NCBI RefSeq assembly: GCF_014196455.1
Contig: NZ_JACIDS010000001.1
Coordinates: forward strand, 434,001 to 498,000
Direction of reading: 5' to 3'
Length of the DNA: 64,000 bases
Source of the DNA: Kaistia hirudinis
GTDB lineage: Bacteria > Pseudomonadota > Alphaproteobacteria > Rhizobiales > Kaistiaceae
Part shown: piece by piece, positions 33,718 to 43,529 of the stretch
Layout: the number at the start of each line of letters is the position of its first letter
Position numbering within the stretch: the first letter of the stretch is position 1
The notes under the pieces: generated by a model
Database searches by the model: none
What the model was told of the DNA's origin: nothing
What the model saw: only the letters and a program-made list of their open reading frames with translations
Program-made: the position numbers and the translations under genes

Positions 33718-34305
33718 TCATTGCGCCGGCGCGGGGGCCGGTGCAGGGGTTGCCGGTGCCGCAGCGGTACGGGCCGCCGGCTTCGCGCCGCCCTCGGGGC
33801 AGCGCACGAAGACCATGGTTCCGTAGCGCGCCGCGACCGTCGGATCGACCCAGCCCGCGACGAGTACGCCATTCTCGAACGACATCACCTGGCGGTCCTT
33901 GAGCCCGCCCGGCGGCTGGTTCGGCGGCCCGATATAGACGCGGCCGCCGGCGCTGCGCACGAAGAGTTCGGACGGCGTCGATTGATCGGCGAGATACATC
34001 ATCACGCCGCCATTCGGGCCCTTGGTGATGATGTAGGGGTTCGAACAGAACCGCCGCGCCTCTTCCGTCGTGCGCTGAAGGTCCTTCTCCTCGCGGAACG
34101 AGCCGAGGCCCCATTTGCCGACGAGATCATCGGAGGTGATCGGCGGAAGCGGCGGGCCGGCCGGCGTCAGCTCGGGGCCGGTCATGCTCGGCGACGTGCA
34201 GCCCGCCAGATAGAGGGCGGAGAGAAGCGCGGCCGAGACCACGAGCGTCCGCAGGGGGCCTTGCGCAGGGCGAAATGCCCGCGGCATGCGTGCTGCCGTT
34301 TCCAT
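33718..34305 (-). CDS. Lipoprotein of unknown function
   Basis: The 195-residue protein has a basic N-terminus, a hydrophobic stretch and a lipobox ALYLAGC near residue 35, so it should be lipidated and membrane-anchored. The mature domain (VGKWGLGSFREEKDLQRTTEEA, YIITKGPNGGVMMYLADQS, VYIGPPNQPPGGLKDRQVM) looks like a small beta-rich fold; the tail is a low-complexity Ala/Pro run. I do not recognise a named function. AGGAGG before the ATG at 34305 is a strong ribosome site and settles the start, although the open frame extends much further upstream. Confidence 0.8.
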   Translation of the reverse strand: METAARMPRAFRPAQGPLRTLVVSAALLSALYLAGCTSPSMTGPELTPAGPPLPPITSDDLVGKWGLGSFREEKDLQRTTEEARRFCSNPYIITKGPNGGVMMYLADQSTPSELFVRSAGGRVYIGPPNQPPGGLKDRQVMSFENGVLVAGWVDPTVAARYGTMVFVRCPEGGAKPAARTAAAPATPAPAPAPAQ

Positions 34306-34440
34306 CCCTGTTCCTCCTTGGCGGCGACGCCCGATCCCCCCTGACGCGCCATGTCGCCGCATGATGGAGAGACGAGGCGCGAAAGGCAACTGTGCGGACC
34401 AGTCGATGCAGCGCGGGCCTCGCCGTGATAGGCTCCCGCC

Positions 34441-35022
34441 ATGGAGACGACGGAACTCGTGCTGTTCGATACGCCGATCGGTGCCTGCGCTCTGGCCTGG
34501 TCGCGGGATCGGTTGCGTGGCGTGCAACTGCCGGAGCGGGACGCGTCGGCAACGGCGGACCGAATCGCCGCGCGATTTCCGGACGGAATATGGGCTGAGC
34601 CATCCGCCGCGGCGCGCGATGTCGTCGCTGAGATCGTGGAACTGCTCGGTGGGGCGCCGAAGTCCCTCCTGGACATCCCGATCGACGAAGCGTCGCTTTC
34701 CGAGTTCGATCGTGCGGTCTATGGCGCGACGCGGCGTGTCCTGCCGGGCCGCACCTCGACCTATGGCGCCATCGCGGCCGAGATCGGCTCGCCCGGCGAG
34801 GCACGCGCGGTCGGGCAGTCGCTCGGCCGCAATCCGTTTCCGATCGTCGTGCCGTGCCACCGTGTGCTCGCCGCCGGCCGCAGGGCAGGCGGGTTCTCCG
34901 GTGCCGGGGGCGTCACGACGAAGCTGCGCATGCTGACGATCGAGCGCGCGAAGACCGACATAGAGCCGAGCCTCTTCGATCTCGGCGGCTTTCCGCTGGC
35001 CGCGCCTCCGCCGAGATCCTGA
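34441..35022 (+). CDS. ogt: Methylated-DNA-[protein]-cysteine S-methyltransferase
   Basis: The 193-residue protein removes O6-alkyl groups from guanine in a suicide reaction. The C-terminal domain has the active-site PCHRVLAAGRRAGGFSG with the acceptor cysteine at about residue 139, preceded by RTSTYGAIAAEIGSPGEARAV and GRNPFPIVV. The N-terminal domain (LVLFDTPIGACALAWSRDRL) is the usual RNase-H-like part. No regulatory Ada domain is present. It is divergent from the lipoprotein gene. Confidence 0.95.
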   Translation: METTELVLFDTPIGACALAWSRDRLRGVQLPERDASATADRIAARFPDGIWAEPSAAARDVVAEIVELLGGAPKSLLDIPIDEASLSEFDRAVYGATRRVLPGRTSTYGAIAAEIGSPGEARAVGQSLGRNPFPIVVPCHRVLAAGRRAGGFSGAGGVTTKLRMLTIERAKTDIEPSLFDLGGFPLAAPPPRS

Positions 35023-35029
35023 CGGAGGC

Positions 35030-35566
35030 TTACTTCTGCGGCGCCGGGAATTGCTGCTGGATCGCGTCCATGCCCTCTTCCGTCACCCGCCAGACGGGCG
35101 TGCCGACGGGCACGGTGAAGATATCGAGGAGGACGGCGTTTACCGATCCGCTGTTGACGCCGGACATCGGCATGCCGGACGGCATGTAGTAGCACTGCCC
35201 GGCGACGGCCCGTTGCGGCGCCTGACCCTTCAGATAGAGCGTCATCTCGCCTTCGAGCACGCAGGTCGTGCCGCCGGCGTCATGGAAATGGATCGGGGCG
35301 CGGGTGCCGGGCGCGCGAATCGTCCGGTTCACGATGGTTTCGCGGCCCTGGCCGTCGGGCGCGCGCAGGATGAGCTTCGATTCGAGTGAGCGCGTCGGCT
35401 TGCCGGGGAGGGCGGCCGGATCGACGGTGGCCATCTGGTCGTGGTCGTGCATGGCCTGCTGGTCCGGCGCCGGTGCCATGTCCTCTGCGCCGGCGCGGTT
35501 TGCGAACAGCCCCAGTAAGGCGATTGCGAGCGCGGCCTTGCCGCAAGCTCCAGACGATCGGTGCAT
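35030..35566 (-). CDS. Secreted cupin-domain protein
   Basis: The 178-residue protein has an N-terminal signal peptide (about residues 1-27, ending near GAEDM) and a single cupin barrel: APGTRAPIHFHDAGGTTCVLEGEMTLYL holds the metal-binding HxH and the later Glu, and CYYMPSGMPMSGVNSG forms the second cupin motif. A His/Asp-rich stretch (MHDHDQM) lies between them and the signal. The role is unknown; periplasmic cupins may bind metals or small ligands. It converges on ogt with a 7-bp gap. Confidence 0.8.
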   Translation of the reverse strand: MHRSSGACGKAALAIALLGLFANRAGAEDMAPAPDQQAMHDHDQMATVDPAALPGKPTRSLESKLILRAPDGQGRETIVNRTIRAPGTRAPIHFHDAGGTTCVLEGEMTLYLKGQAPQRAVAGQCYYMPSGMPMSGVNSGSVNAVLLDIFTVPVGTPVWRVTEEGMDAIQQQFPAPQK

Positions 35567-35748
35567 GCTGTGATCCCCCCCTGCGCTGAAGCCCTCCGCT
35601 TCTGCGCGCCGACCCGACTATACGGGCCAGGCGTCGAACGGCGACGCCCTCTGGAGCGATCTCCACAAATTGTCCGATTGCGTGCGGCTGATTCCGAGTC
35701 GCGTCCCGCAGGCGCGGGAAGTGGCAAAACTCGGCGGGTTCGTGGGAA

Positions 35749-35823
35749 TGGCGCGCCCTAGGGGAATCGAACCCCTCTCTCCACCGTGAAAGGGTGGCGT
35801 CCTGACCGATAGACGAAGGGCGC
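35749..35823 (-). tRNA. tRNA-Glu (TTC)
   Basis: A complete 75-nt cloverleaf on the minus strand: acceptor GCGCCCT pairs with AGGGCGC, the anticodon loop CTTTCAC contains TTC, the T arm is GGGGTTCGATTCCCC, and CCA is encoded. Confidence 0.97.
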
Positions 35824-35833
35824 GGCGGCGCGG

Positions 35834-35862
35834 TTTATAGATGCGATCTGCGGCGGGCACAA
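35834..35862 (-). promoter_or_regulatory. Promoter for tRNA-Glu
   Basis: On the minus strand TTGTGC (35862-35857) and TATAAA (35839-35834) are spaced by 17 bp, and the tRNA begins 10 nt after the -10 box. The match to a housekeeping promoter is good. Confidence 0.7.
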
Positions 35863-35908
35863 GGGCGCCCGCCGTCGTCCACAGGAAGCTGTCGCGCGAT
35901 CACACTTC

Positions 35909-36328
35909 TCACCACTTGCCGGTGTTCGGCATCGATGCCCAGGGCTCCTGCGGCGGCAGCGCGTCGCCGGCCTGGATCAACTCGATCGAGATGTTGTCGG
36001 GCGAGCGGATGAAGGCCATGTGACCGTCGCGCGGCGGGCGATTAATGGTGACGCCAGCCTTCATGAGACGGTCGCAGGTCGCATAGATGTCGTCGACCCG
36101 ATAGGCGAGGTGGCCGAAATTGCGGCCCTCGCCATACACTTCCGGATCCCAATTATAGGTCAGCTCGACCTGCGCGCTCTCGTCGCCGGGCGCGGCCAGG
36201 AAGATGAGCGTGTAGCGGCCCTTCTCATTCTCAATCCGGCGAACTTCTTTCAGTCCGAATTTTCCACAGTAAAAGTCGAGCGATTCGTCGACGTTCGTGA
36301 CGCGGACCATGGTGTGGAGATACTTCAT
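35909..36328 (-). CDS. gloA: VOC family protein, lactoylglutathione lyase (glyoxalase I)
   Basis: The 139-residue protein has the paired beta-alpha-beta-beta-beta units of glyoxalase I: MKYLHTMVRVTNVDESLDFY at the start with the first metal ligand (His5), then AQVELTYNWDPEVYGEGRNF with a glutamate ligand, FGHLAYRVDDIYATCDRL with the next histidine, and NISIELIQ with the last glutamate. The enzyme removes methylglyoxal via its glutathione adduct. The length is standard. No partner glyoxalase II gene is adjacent. Confidence 0.93.
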   Translation of the reverse strand: MKYLHTMVRVTNVDESLDFYCGKFGLKEVRRIENEKGRYTLIFLAAPGDESAQVELTYNWDPEVYGEGRNFGHLAYRVDDIYATCDRLMKAGVTINRPPRDGHMAFIRSPDNISIELIQAGDALPPQEPWASMPNTGKW

Positions 36329-36617
36329 GGCTGGATCGCCTCCCTCTGATTCTGTTGGCGTTTCGCATGGCGGGCCTCAAAGGCACCGCAGGCGGGATGG
36401 GGACCATAGGCCGGCTGGCCGGTGCGGCCAAGCTCTGCCGGGATGGGAACCTCTCGTTAGCGGAAATCCGCGGTTGTGTCGTCTTGGTCACTGGTCATGA
36501 GTGGCTTGGGTGCTATTGTCCGGCTGAGGAATCGGTCGTGGAACCACCGTTCGGTGGGAAGGGGCTCGCGACCCGTCACAATAGAGGCCGCGCTGCGGCC
36601 ACTCTGGGGGCCAGCAT
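36329..36617. other. Leader region before the cold-shock gene
   Basis: 289 bp between the divergent gloA and the two-domain cold-shock gene. No credible coding sequence is present. It presumably carries both promoters and the cold-shock mRNA leader; I see several G/C-rich potential stems but no recognisable RNA family. Confidence 0.4.
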
Positions 36618-37202
36618 ATGGGGTCCAAGAATAGCGTCGGGCCATCGCCGTCCGCCGCGGACAACGAAGATGGAGGCGGCCTCGATCTGATCGAGGTTGC
36701 TGGTGCCATCAAGTGGTTCGACGCGTCGAAAGGGTATGGGTTCATCGTTCCCGACGATGGTACGCCCGACGTGCTGCTGCACGTGACCTGCCTTCGTCGC
36801 GATGGCTATCAGACGGCCTATGAGGGCGCGCGCATCCTGTGCGAGGCCTCGAAAGGCACGCGTGGTCTGCAGGCGTTCCGCATCCTGTCGATGGATGAAT
36901 CGACAGCCGTGCATCCGGCGCAGGCCGGGCCGCCACGCACGCATTCCGCCGTGACGCCGACCAGCGGCCTCGAGCGGTGCGTGGTCAAGTGGTTCAACCG
37001 CGTGAAGGGCTACGGCTTCGTCTCGCGCGGCGAGGGGACCGAAGACATCTTCGTCCATATGGAGACATTGCGCCGCTACGGCATGATGGAACTTCGTCCC
37101 GGCCAGACGGTGCTCGTGCGGTTCGGACCCGGCGACAAGGGCCTGATGGCCGCCGAGATTCGTCCCGACGGATCGGCGGGCGGTCTGCCGGGCTCGCATT
37201 GA
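36618..37202 (+). CDS. Cold-shock protein with two cold-shock domains
   Basis: The 194-residue protein has two CSDs. The first (about residues 27-88) reads GAIKWFDASKGYGFIVPDDG with LLHVTCLRRDGYQ; the second (about 119-180) reads CVVKWFNRVKGYGFVSRGEG with IFVHMETLRRYGM. Each contains the KGYGF nucleic-acid-binding motif; the second RNP-like motif is LLHV in the first domain and IFVH in the second. A proline-rich linker separates them. Two-CSD proteins of this type are common in alphaproteobacteria and bind RNA or single-stranded DNA. Its stop codon overlaps the TTG start of the DUF192 gene. Confidence 0.95.
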   Translation: MGSKNSVGPSPSAADNEDGGGLDLIEVAGAIKWFDASKGYGFIVPDDGTPDVLLHVTCLRRDGYQTAYEGARILCEASKGTRGLQAFRILSMDESTAVHPAQAGPPRTHSAVTPTSGLERCVVKWFNRVKGYGFVSRGEGTEDIFVHMETLRRYGMMELRPGQTVLVRFGPGDKGLMAAEIRPDGSAGGLPGSH

Positions 37203-37681
37203 GCGCCTTTCGCTTGCGTGACATCGCCCGGCTTCCAGCGCGTCTGGCGGCTTTCTCGTTTCTGATTCTGGCTGCGTGGTTGCCCTTGGCGGTTCACGCG
37301 GCGGAACGGGCGCGCGAACTCACCATCGAGACGACCAGCGGTCCGCACCGATTCTCGGTCGAGTGGGCGACCACCGATGCCGAGCGCGAGCGCGGGCTCA
37401 TGTTCCGCAAGAGCATGGCCGCGGATCACGGCATGATGTTCGACTTCGGCGACGAGGAGCCGGTGGCGTTCTGGATGAAGAACACGCCGCTGTCGCTCGA
37501 CATGCTCTTCATTGCCGATGACGGTACCGTGAAGCGGATCGCGCATCGTGCGAAGCCCTATTCGCTCGACGTGATCCCGAGCGGCGCGGCTGTGCGCTAC
37601 GTGTTCGAGATCGTCGGCGGTACGGCGGACAAGCTTGGCATCGCGCCGGGCGCTAAGGTCGTATTCGGCACCTCGCACTAG
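37199..37681 (+). CDS. DUF192 family secreted protein
   Basis: The 160-residue protein has an N-terminal hydrophobic signal (LAAFSFLILAAWLPLAVHA) and one DUF192 domain: FSVEWATTDAERERGLMFRK, FDFGDEEPVAFWMKNTPLSL and DMLFIADDGTVKRIAHRAKP. The WMKNT motif is diagnostic. The biochemical role is unknown. The TTG start at 37199 forms TTGA with the stop of the cold-shock gene, so translation is probably coupled; a second TTG at 37214 is possible. Confidence 0.88.
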   Translation: MSAFRLRDIARLPARLAAFSFLILAAWLPLAVHAAERARELTIETTSGPHRFSVEWATTDAERERGLMFRKSMAADHGMMFDFGDEEPVAFWMKNTPLSLDMLFIADDGTVKRIAHRAKPYSLDVIPSGAAVRYVFEIVGGTADKLGIAPGAKVVFGTSH

Positions 37682-37712
37682 CGCCGGTCTTCACTTGCGA
37701 CTTCGGGGCGCC

Positions 37713-37740
37713 TTGCGAGGCGGGCTGCTTTTCGTATAAG
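37713..37740 (+). promoter_or_regulatory. Promoter for tRNA-Pro
   Basis: TTGCGA (37713-37718) and TATAAG (37735-37740) are spaced by 16 bp, and the tRNA begins 19 nt after the -10 box. Confidence 0.6.
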
Positions 37741-37759
37741 TCAGCGCTGTCGCGGAGAG

Positions 37760-37836
<77 letters not shown>

Positions 37837-37871
37837 CGACATCGGGCAATGGAAGGGAATGGACCGCAAGC

Positions 37872-38177
37872 ATGGTCGCACGCATCTTCAAGCCGGCAAA
37901 GACGGCGATGCAGTCGGGCAAGGCGAAGGCCGATCGTTGGATGCTGACCTTTGAGCCCGAGAGCCCGATCACGGTCGAGCCGCTGATGGGCTACAACGCC
38001 ACCGGCGACATGAACCGCCAGATCAAGCTGTCCTTCGAGACGAAGGAAGAAGCGGTCGCCTATGCGGAAAAGAACGGCATCCCCTATCGGGTGTTCGAGC
38101 CGCATCTCGATAGCCGCAAGAAGATTTCCTATTCCGACAATTTCAAGTTCGGCCGCGCCCAGCCCTGGACGCATTGA
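37872..38177 (+). CDS. NADH dehydrogenase accessory subunit, NDUFS4-like (ETC complex I conserved region)
   Basis: The 101-residue protein begins MVARIFKPAKTAMQSGKAKA and contains WMLTFEPESPITVEPLMGYN, DMNRQIKLSFETKEEAVAYA, NGIPYRVFEPH and a final FGRAQPWTH, all typical of the bacterial NDUFS4 homologue. It is an accessory subunit of respiratory complex I in alphaproteobacteria, relatives of the mitochondrial ancestor. The length is normal. It sits between two tRNA genes, away from the nuo operon, as is usual. Confidence 0.94.
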   Translation: MVARIFKPAKTAMQSGKAKADRWMLTFEPESPITVEPLMGYNATGDMNRQIKLSFETKEEAVAYAEKNGIPYRVFEPHLDSRKKISYSDNFKFGRAQPWTH

Positions 38178-38275
38178 GCCTCGCGGATCGGCGCCGATCT
38201 TTCGGCCTCGCCTGATCGCGAACGGACGTGATTTGTCTGCCGTCCTTTGCTAGAGCGGGAACGGCGACGCCTTGT

Positions 38276-38352
38276 GGCCCCGTAGCTCAACCGGATAGAG
38301 CACCCGCCTTCTAAGCGGGTGGTTGCGTGTTCGAGTCACGCCGGGGTCACCA
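38276..38352 (+). tRNA. tRNA-Arg (TCT)
   Basis: A complete 77-nt cloverleaf: acceptor GGCCCCG pairs with CGGGGTC (one G-T wobble), the anticodon loop CTTCTAA contains TCT at 38310-38312, the T arm is GCGTGTTCGAGTCACGC, and CCA is encoded. A possible -35 TTGTCT (38233-38238) lies upstream, but I find no well-spaced -10 box. Confidence 0.97.
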
Positions 38353-38385
38353 AACCTCCCAATTCACCGCGAATTTGCCGAGCGC

Positions 38386-39249
38386 TCAGGCGCGGCGGTT
38401 CTCCGACCGGAAGCGGCTTGGCGATACGCCTTCCCTGCGACGGAACATGCGCGAGAAGTAATAGGGATCATCGAAGCCGACGGCGCGGGCGATCGCCTCG
38501 ACAGGCGTGTCCGTCGTCGCCAGGAGTTCCTTGGCCCGGTCCATCCGCACGCGCAGCTGGAAGCTCTTCGGCGAGACGGCATGGGACGCGATCATGCGCC
38601 GCCGCAGCGTCGCTTCTGACATGCCGAAGCGGGCGGCGAGCGCGCCAAAATCGAGCGGGCCGAGTGCCTCCGAGCGGATCGTCGCCGCGATCTCTTCCGG
38701 CGAACTCCCGATCCCGGCGGATGGTCGCTCGTTTGCGCGGCTGCAGGCGACGATGAGCTCATGGACCAGCGCGGCGGCCGCAGCCGCATAGGACGGCCGC
38801 AACTCGATCAGTTCATCGCGGATGCGCCGGAACCGCGCCGAGAACGGGGCCGCATCGGCGAGCGTGACGGCCGGACGCCGCCGATCGAGAAAGCCGGAAG
38901 CCGCGAGATCCTCGACCAGCCGTCCCTCGAAGAGCAGCCAGTGCTCATGCCATGACGATCCAGGGTCGGGGCCGTATCCGTGCCGCTCCCCCGGAAACAG
39001 GAAGAACAGGGACGGGGCCTCGATTCGGACACGCCCGCCGGCTTCGGTCTCGAGCCAGCCCGCGCCGCTGTCGACCAGAACGGCCGCGTGGCAGCCGAGG
39101 CGGCGGCCCTTGAGGCGCGTCAGAACATGCTGCGTGCCGGCGCCGGTGCAGGCGAGCGCGCGCGAGAGCGGATCGGCCGCCGGCGTGCGGAAGACGGCGA
39201 GTGGTTTTGCGCGCGGCGCGGGCCTGCCATCATTGAGCGAAAAGTCCAT
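38386..39249 (-). CDS. AraC family transcriptional regulator
   Basis: The 287-residue protein has an N-terminal AraC_binding cupin-like domain (VLVDSGAGWLETEAGGRVRI, FFLFPGERHGYGPDPGSSWH) and a C-terminal double helix-turn-helix: LAARFGMSEATLRRRMIASH, MDRAKELLATTDTPVEAIAR and AVGFDDPYYFSRMFRRREGV. It probably responds to a small ligand. The ATG at 39249 is the second in-frame ATG and begins the domain. It is divergent from the PhyH-type dioxygenase gene with an 81-bp gap, so control of that gene is likely. Confidence 0.92.
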   Translation of the reverse strand: MDFSLNDGRPAPRAKPLAVFRTPAADPLSRALACTGAGTQHVLTRLKGRRLGCHAAVLVDSGAGWLETEAGGRVRIEAPSLFFLFPGERHGYGPDPGSSWHEHWLLFEGRLVEDLAASGFLDRRRPAVTLADAAPFSARFRRIRDELIELRPSYAAAAAALVHELIVACSRANERPSAGIGSSPEEIAATIRSEALGPLDFGALAARFGMSEATLRRRMIASHAVSPKSFQLRVRMDRAKELLATTDTPVEAIARAVGFDDPYYFSRMFRRREGVSPSRFRSENRRA

Positions 39250-39330
39250 CTGCCCGCTTCGTCCATGGCTGCGCGTCCACGGCAATGCTTAATCCCTGCC
39301 GTGATGCAACGGAAGGGAGGAGCCAGACCG

Positions 39331-40266
39331 ATGCACGAATCGTCGAAAACCCGGATCGATAGGGACGAAGATGACGCAATGCCCTTGCTACGCGCGTCGG
39401 GCCGTTCGCTGGATCGCTCACCGCGCCGGATGGGCTCTCTCACGCCCAGCGATCCGCGCGCGCCAAAGGATGTGCTCGTCGATCGCTACCGAGAGCACGG
39501 CTATCTCTGGCTCAAGGGTCTCTTGCCGCGCGACGATGTGCTGGCGTTTCGTGCCTATGTCTTCGCGGCCTTTGCCGATACGGGGCTGCTCGCGCCCGGG
39601 TCCGATCCGGCAATCGGCCTTGCCGGGGGCGCGGAGAATGCCGATCTGGCGCGGCGGCGCACCATGGAGCTCGTCCGCTCGGCGGCGTTCGAGGCGTTCT
39701 GCCTGTCGCCGCCGCTCTGGCGCCTGCTCGACGGGTTCCTCGGCGGCATGTCCTATCTGCACAAGCGCAAGCTGCTGCGCATGACCAAGCCCGGCCAGGC
39801 GTTCTCGACCCCGGCGCATTATGACCTCGTCTATCTGCGCGGTGGCACCGACCGCATCGTCACGGCATGGATCCCGATCGGCGACACGCCGGCTGCCATG
39901 GGCGGGCTCTGCTATCTCGAAGGCTCGCATGCCGAGGGACGACGGCTCGAAGCGGCGTTTGCGGCGGAGAATGCCGAACTGAGCGCGCAGGAGCGCATCA
40001 GCGCCTATAACAGCAAGATGGGCGAGGGCGGCTGGATATCGAAGGATCTGGTGGCGATGGCCGACCGCTTCGATACGCGCTGGCTGATCGCCGATTACGA
40101 GGCGGGCGACGTGATACTGCACAGCCCCTATATGATCCACGCCGCGACGGCGAACGACGATCCGGAAGGGCGTATTCGCCTCTCCTGTGACATTCGCTAC
40201 CAGAATGTCCGCGACGAGATCGATGCGCGCTGGTCCAATCACTGGAGCTTCGACGACATGCTCTAA
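39331..40266 (+). CDS. Phytanoyl-CoA dioxygenase (PhyH) family protein
   Basis: The 311-residue protein is a probable Fe(II)/2-oxoglutarate oxygenase. The iron ligands are visible as HYD in PAHYDLVYLRGGTDR near residue 166 and the histidine in HSPYMIHAATAND near 270; RIRLSCDIRY supplies the 2-oxoglutarate-binding arginine. GGLCYLEGSHAEG is another family segment. GGAGGAG before the ATG at 39331 sets the start. The substrate is unknown; the divergent AraC regulator suggests inducible use of a specific compound. Confidence 0.88.
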   Translation: MHESSKTRIDRDEDDAMPLLRASGRSLDRSPRRMGSLTPSDPRAPKDVLVDRYREHGYLWLKGLLPRDDVLAFRAYVFAAFADTGLLAPGSDPAIGLAGGAENADLARRRTMELVRSAAFEAFCLSPPLWRLLDGFLGGMSYLHKRKLLRMTKPGQAFSTPAHYDLVYLRGGTDRIVTAWIPIGDTPAAMGGLCYLEGSHAEGRRLEAAFAAENAELSAQERISAYNSKMGEGGWISKDLVAMADRFDTRWLIADYEAGDVILHSPYMIHAATANDDPEGRIRLSCDIRYQNVRDEIDARWSNHWSFDDML

Positions 40267-40352
40267 GCGGCTGCGACCCTGTCGCCTCCGGCCGCGACAG
40301 GGTGTAAGGGTGCGCTCATCCTGCTGGCCGCCCTGCCCGAGAGAGCCCGTCA

Positions 40353-41189
40353 ATGAGCCTTGCGCCCAATGCCCATGTTTCCGCCGGCAATGTCATGTTC
40401 GGCAATGATCTGCCGCTGACGCTGATTGCCGGCCCGTGCCAGCTCGAGAGCCGCGACCATGCGTTCGACATGGCCGGCCGTCTCAAGGAGATCACCAGCC
40501 GCCTCGGCATCGGGCTCGTCTACAAGACGTCATTCGACAAGGCGAACCGCACGTCGATCGCCGGCCGGCGAGGCATGGGCCTCGATGCGGCCTTGCCGAT
40601 CTTCGCCGACATCAAGGGCGAATTCGATGTGCCGGTGCTGACCGATGTGCATGAGCGGGAGCAATGCGCGATCGTCGCCGATGTCGTCGACATCCTCCAG
40701 ATCCCCGCCTTCCTGTCGCGCCAGACCGATCTCCTGATCGCGGCGGCGGAGACGGGCCGCGTCGTGAACGTGAAGAAGGGCCAGTTCCTCGCCCCCTGGG
40801 ACATGAAGAACGTGCTCACCAAGATCACGGAGAGCGGCAATCCGAACGTGCTGCTGACCGAGCGTGGCGCGTCCTTCGGCTATAACACCCTCGTCTCCGA
40901 CATGCGCGCGCTGCCGATCATGGCGGCGATGGGCGCACCGGTCGTCTTTGACGCGACCCATTCGGTGCAGCAGCCGGGCGGGCAGGGGGCCTCGACTGGC
41001 GGACAGCGGGAGTTCGTCGCCGTGCTGGCGCGGGCGGCGGTCGCCGTCGGCGTGGCAGCGGTCTTCATCGAGACGCACCAGGATCCTGACCATGCGCCGT
41101 CGGACGGGCCGAACATGGTGCCGATCGACCAGATGGAAGCGCTGCTGGAGCGGCTGATGGCCTTCGACCGGATCGCTAAGGCGGGTTGA
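40353..41189 (+). CDS. kdsA: 3-deoxy-8-phosphooctulonate synthase (KDO-8-P synthase)
   Basis: The 278-residue enzyme condenses phosphoenolpyruvate with arabinose 5-phosphate to make KDO-8-phosphate for lipopolysaccharide. Conserved motifs are [14 protein letters not shown] near residue 30, [45 protein letters not shown], and [19 protein letters not shown]. The length is normal. It is followed by eno, an arrangement common in alphaproteobacteria and in keeping with shared use of phosphoenolpyruvate. Confidence 0.97.
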   Translation: MSLAPNAHVSAGNVMFGNDLPLTLIAGPCQLESRDHAFDMAGRLKEITSRLGIGLVYKTSFDKANRTSIAGRRGMGLDAALPIFADIKGEFDVPVLTDVHEREQCAIVADVVDILQIPAFLSRQTDLLIAAAETGRVVNVKKGQFLAPWDMKNVLTKITESGNPNVLLTERGASFGYNTLVSDMRALPIMAAMGAPVVFDATHSVQQPGGQGASTGGQREFVAVLARAAVAVGVAAVFIETHQDPDHAPSDGPNMVPIDQMEALLERLMAFDRIAKAG

Positions 41190-41286
41190 AGCCCCGCCAA
41201 AGGCGCGTTCACGACAACGTCACGGCTGAGGCGGCATAGCTTCGGCCGTCGTGCAGCCACTTCCAGAACGGCCGGAGCCGCGATAG

Positions 41287-42615
<1,329 letters not shown>

Positions 42616-42628
42616 TTCGCCCGTGAAA

Positions 42629-42663
42629 GGTGGCCGGCCCCGTTTTTGGGGGCGCCGGCTACC
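42629..42663 (+). terminator. Hairpin downstream of eno
   Basis: GGTGGCCGGC (42629-42638) pairs with GCCGGCTACC (42654-42663) with one G-T wobble. A further CCCC/GGGG step and a TTTTT run lie in the loop. It begins 14 nt after the eno stop. The T run is in the loop instead of the tail, so it is an imperfect intrinsic terminator. Confidence 0.5.
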
Positions 42664-42675
42664 CTATGCCCTGTA

Positions 42676-42687
42676 TCCCAAATGGGA
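42676..42687. promoter_or_regulatory. Palindrome TCCCAAATGGGA upstream of the XRE-cupin gene
   Basis: TCCCA and TGGGA are inverted arms around a central AA, within an A-rich stretch. It lies about 230 bp before the XRE-cupin regulator gene and could be its own operator; no second copy was found in the window. Confidence 0.3.
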
Positions 42688-42914
42688 AAAATTGCACAGG
42701 ACGGCCATCGCCCACCGCAACTATTGCGGTGGTTCCGGTGCATGATGCGCGTTTTGTCAGGCCTCCAATGAAATTTATCGTTGTCGGCGCGATCGTCAGC
42801 GAGCCAAACTACCCGAAGCTTCGGATGACGGCTCGTTGGACAGGCAAGACCGCCCTGGCGCGGTGATGACTGGATCGGCCGGACCGCCCGCCGGAGCGCA
42901 GCAGCGGGACGGGA

Positions 42915-43520
42915 ATGGACGGGGCGGCTCTCAAGATCGGCTCGAGAATTCGGGAGGCACGCCGCCAGCGCAATCTGACGCTGCAGCGCGTTTCATCGAA
43001 ATCAGGGCTTTCCATCGGGTTTCTCTCGCAGGTCGAGCGCGACATCACGCGTCCCTCGCTGAGTTCGCTCGTGACGATTGCGCGCTCGCTCGATGTGCCG
43101 GTGAGCGCCTTCCTGCATCGCCCCGACCTTCCCAATGCGGTGTCGCGGGCCGAGGGCCGCAGTGCGCATTCGGCCGGGCCCGGGGGCCTGCATCTCGAAC
43201 AGCTTTCGACGACCTTCCCGGGACAGCTGCTGAATGCCGTCAAGCTGGACGTGCCACCGCATTATCGCGGCGCCGGCCGGCCGTTCGAGGGCGAGCAGGT
43301 GGTCTATGTGCTCAAGGGGACGGTCCGCTACCTCCTGGACGGAACGATCTACGAACTGGAGGCAGGCGACGCCTTCCATTTCAGCCTGAACCGGCCCTAT
43401 GAGATCAGCAATCCGACGGATCAACCCTCGGAGGTTCTGACGGTTGGGACCGAGCCGCACAATGCCGGTCTGGTCGACGGCCACCAGGCCGGAGAGCCCA
43501 AACACATGAACGGGGACTGA
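42915..43520 (+). CDS. XRE family regulator with C-terminal cupin domain
   Basis: The 201-residue protein joins an N-terminal XRE helix-turn-helix (KIGSRIREARRQRNLTLQRV, SSKSGLSIGFLSQVERDITR, about residues 7-60) to a C-terminal cupin (FEGEQVVYVLKGTVRYLLDG, YELEAGDAFHFSLNRPYEI, about 120-185). Such regulators often control amine, amino-acid or polyamine metabolism in response to a small molecule bound by the cupin. No target operon is adjacent, so it may act elsewhere. It converges on dinB. Confidence 0.92.
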   Translation: MDGAALKIGSRIREARRQRNLTLQRVSSKSGLSIGFLSQVERDITRPSLSSLVTIARSLDVPVSAFLHRPDLPNAVSRAEGRSAHSAGPGGLHLEQLSTTFPGQLLNAVKLDVPPHYRGAGRPFEGEQVVYVLKGTVRYLLDGTIYELEAGDAFHFSLNRPYEISNPTDQPSEVLTVGTEPHNAGLVDGHQAGEPKHMNGD

Positions 43521-43529
43521 CCGGAGGCG

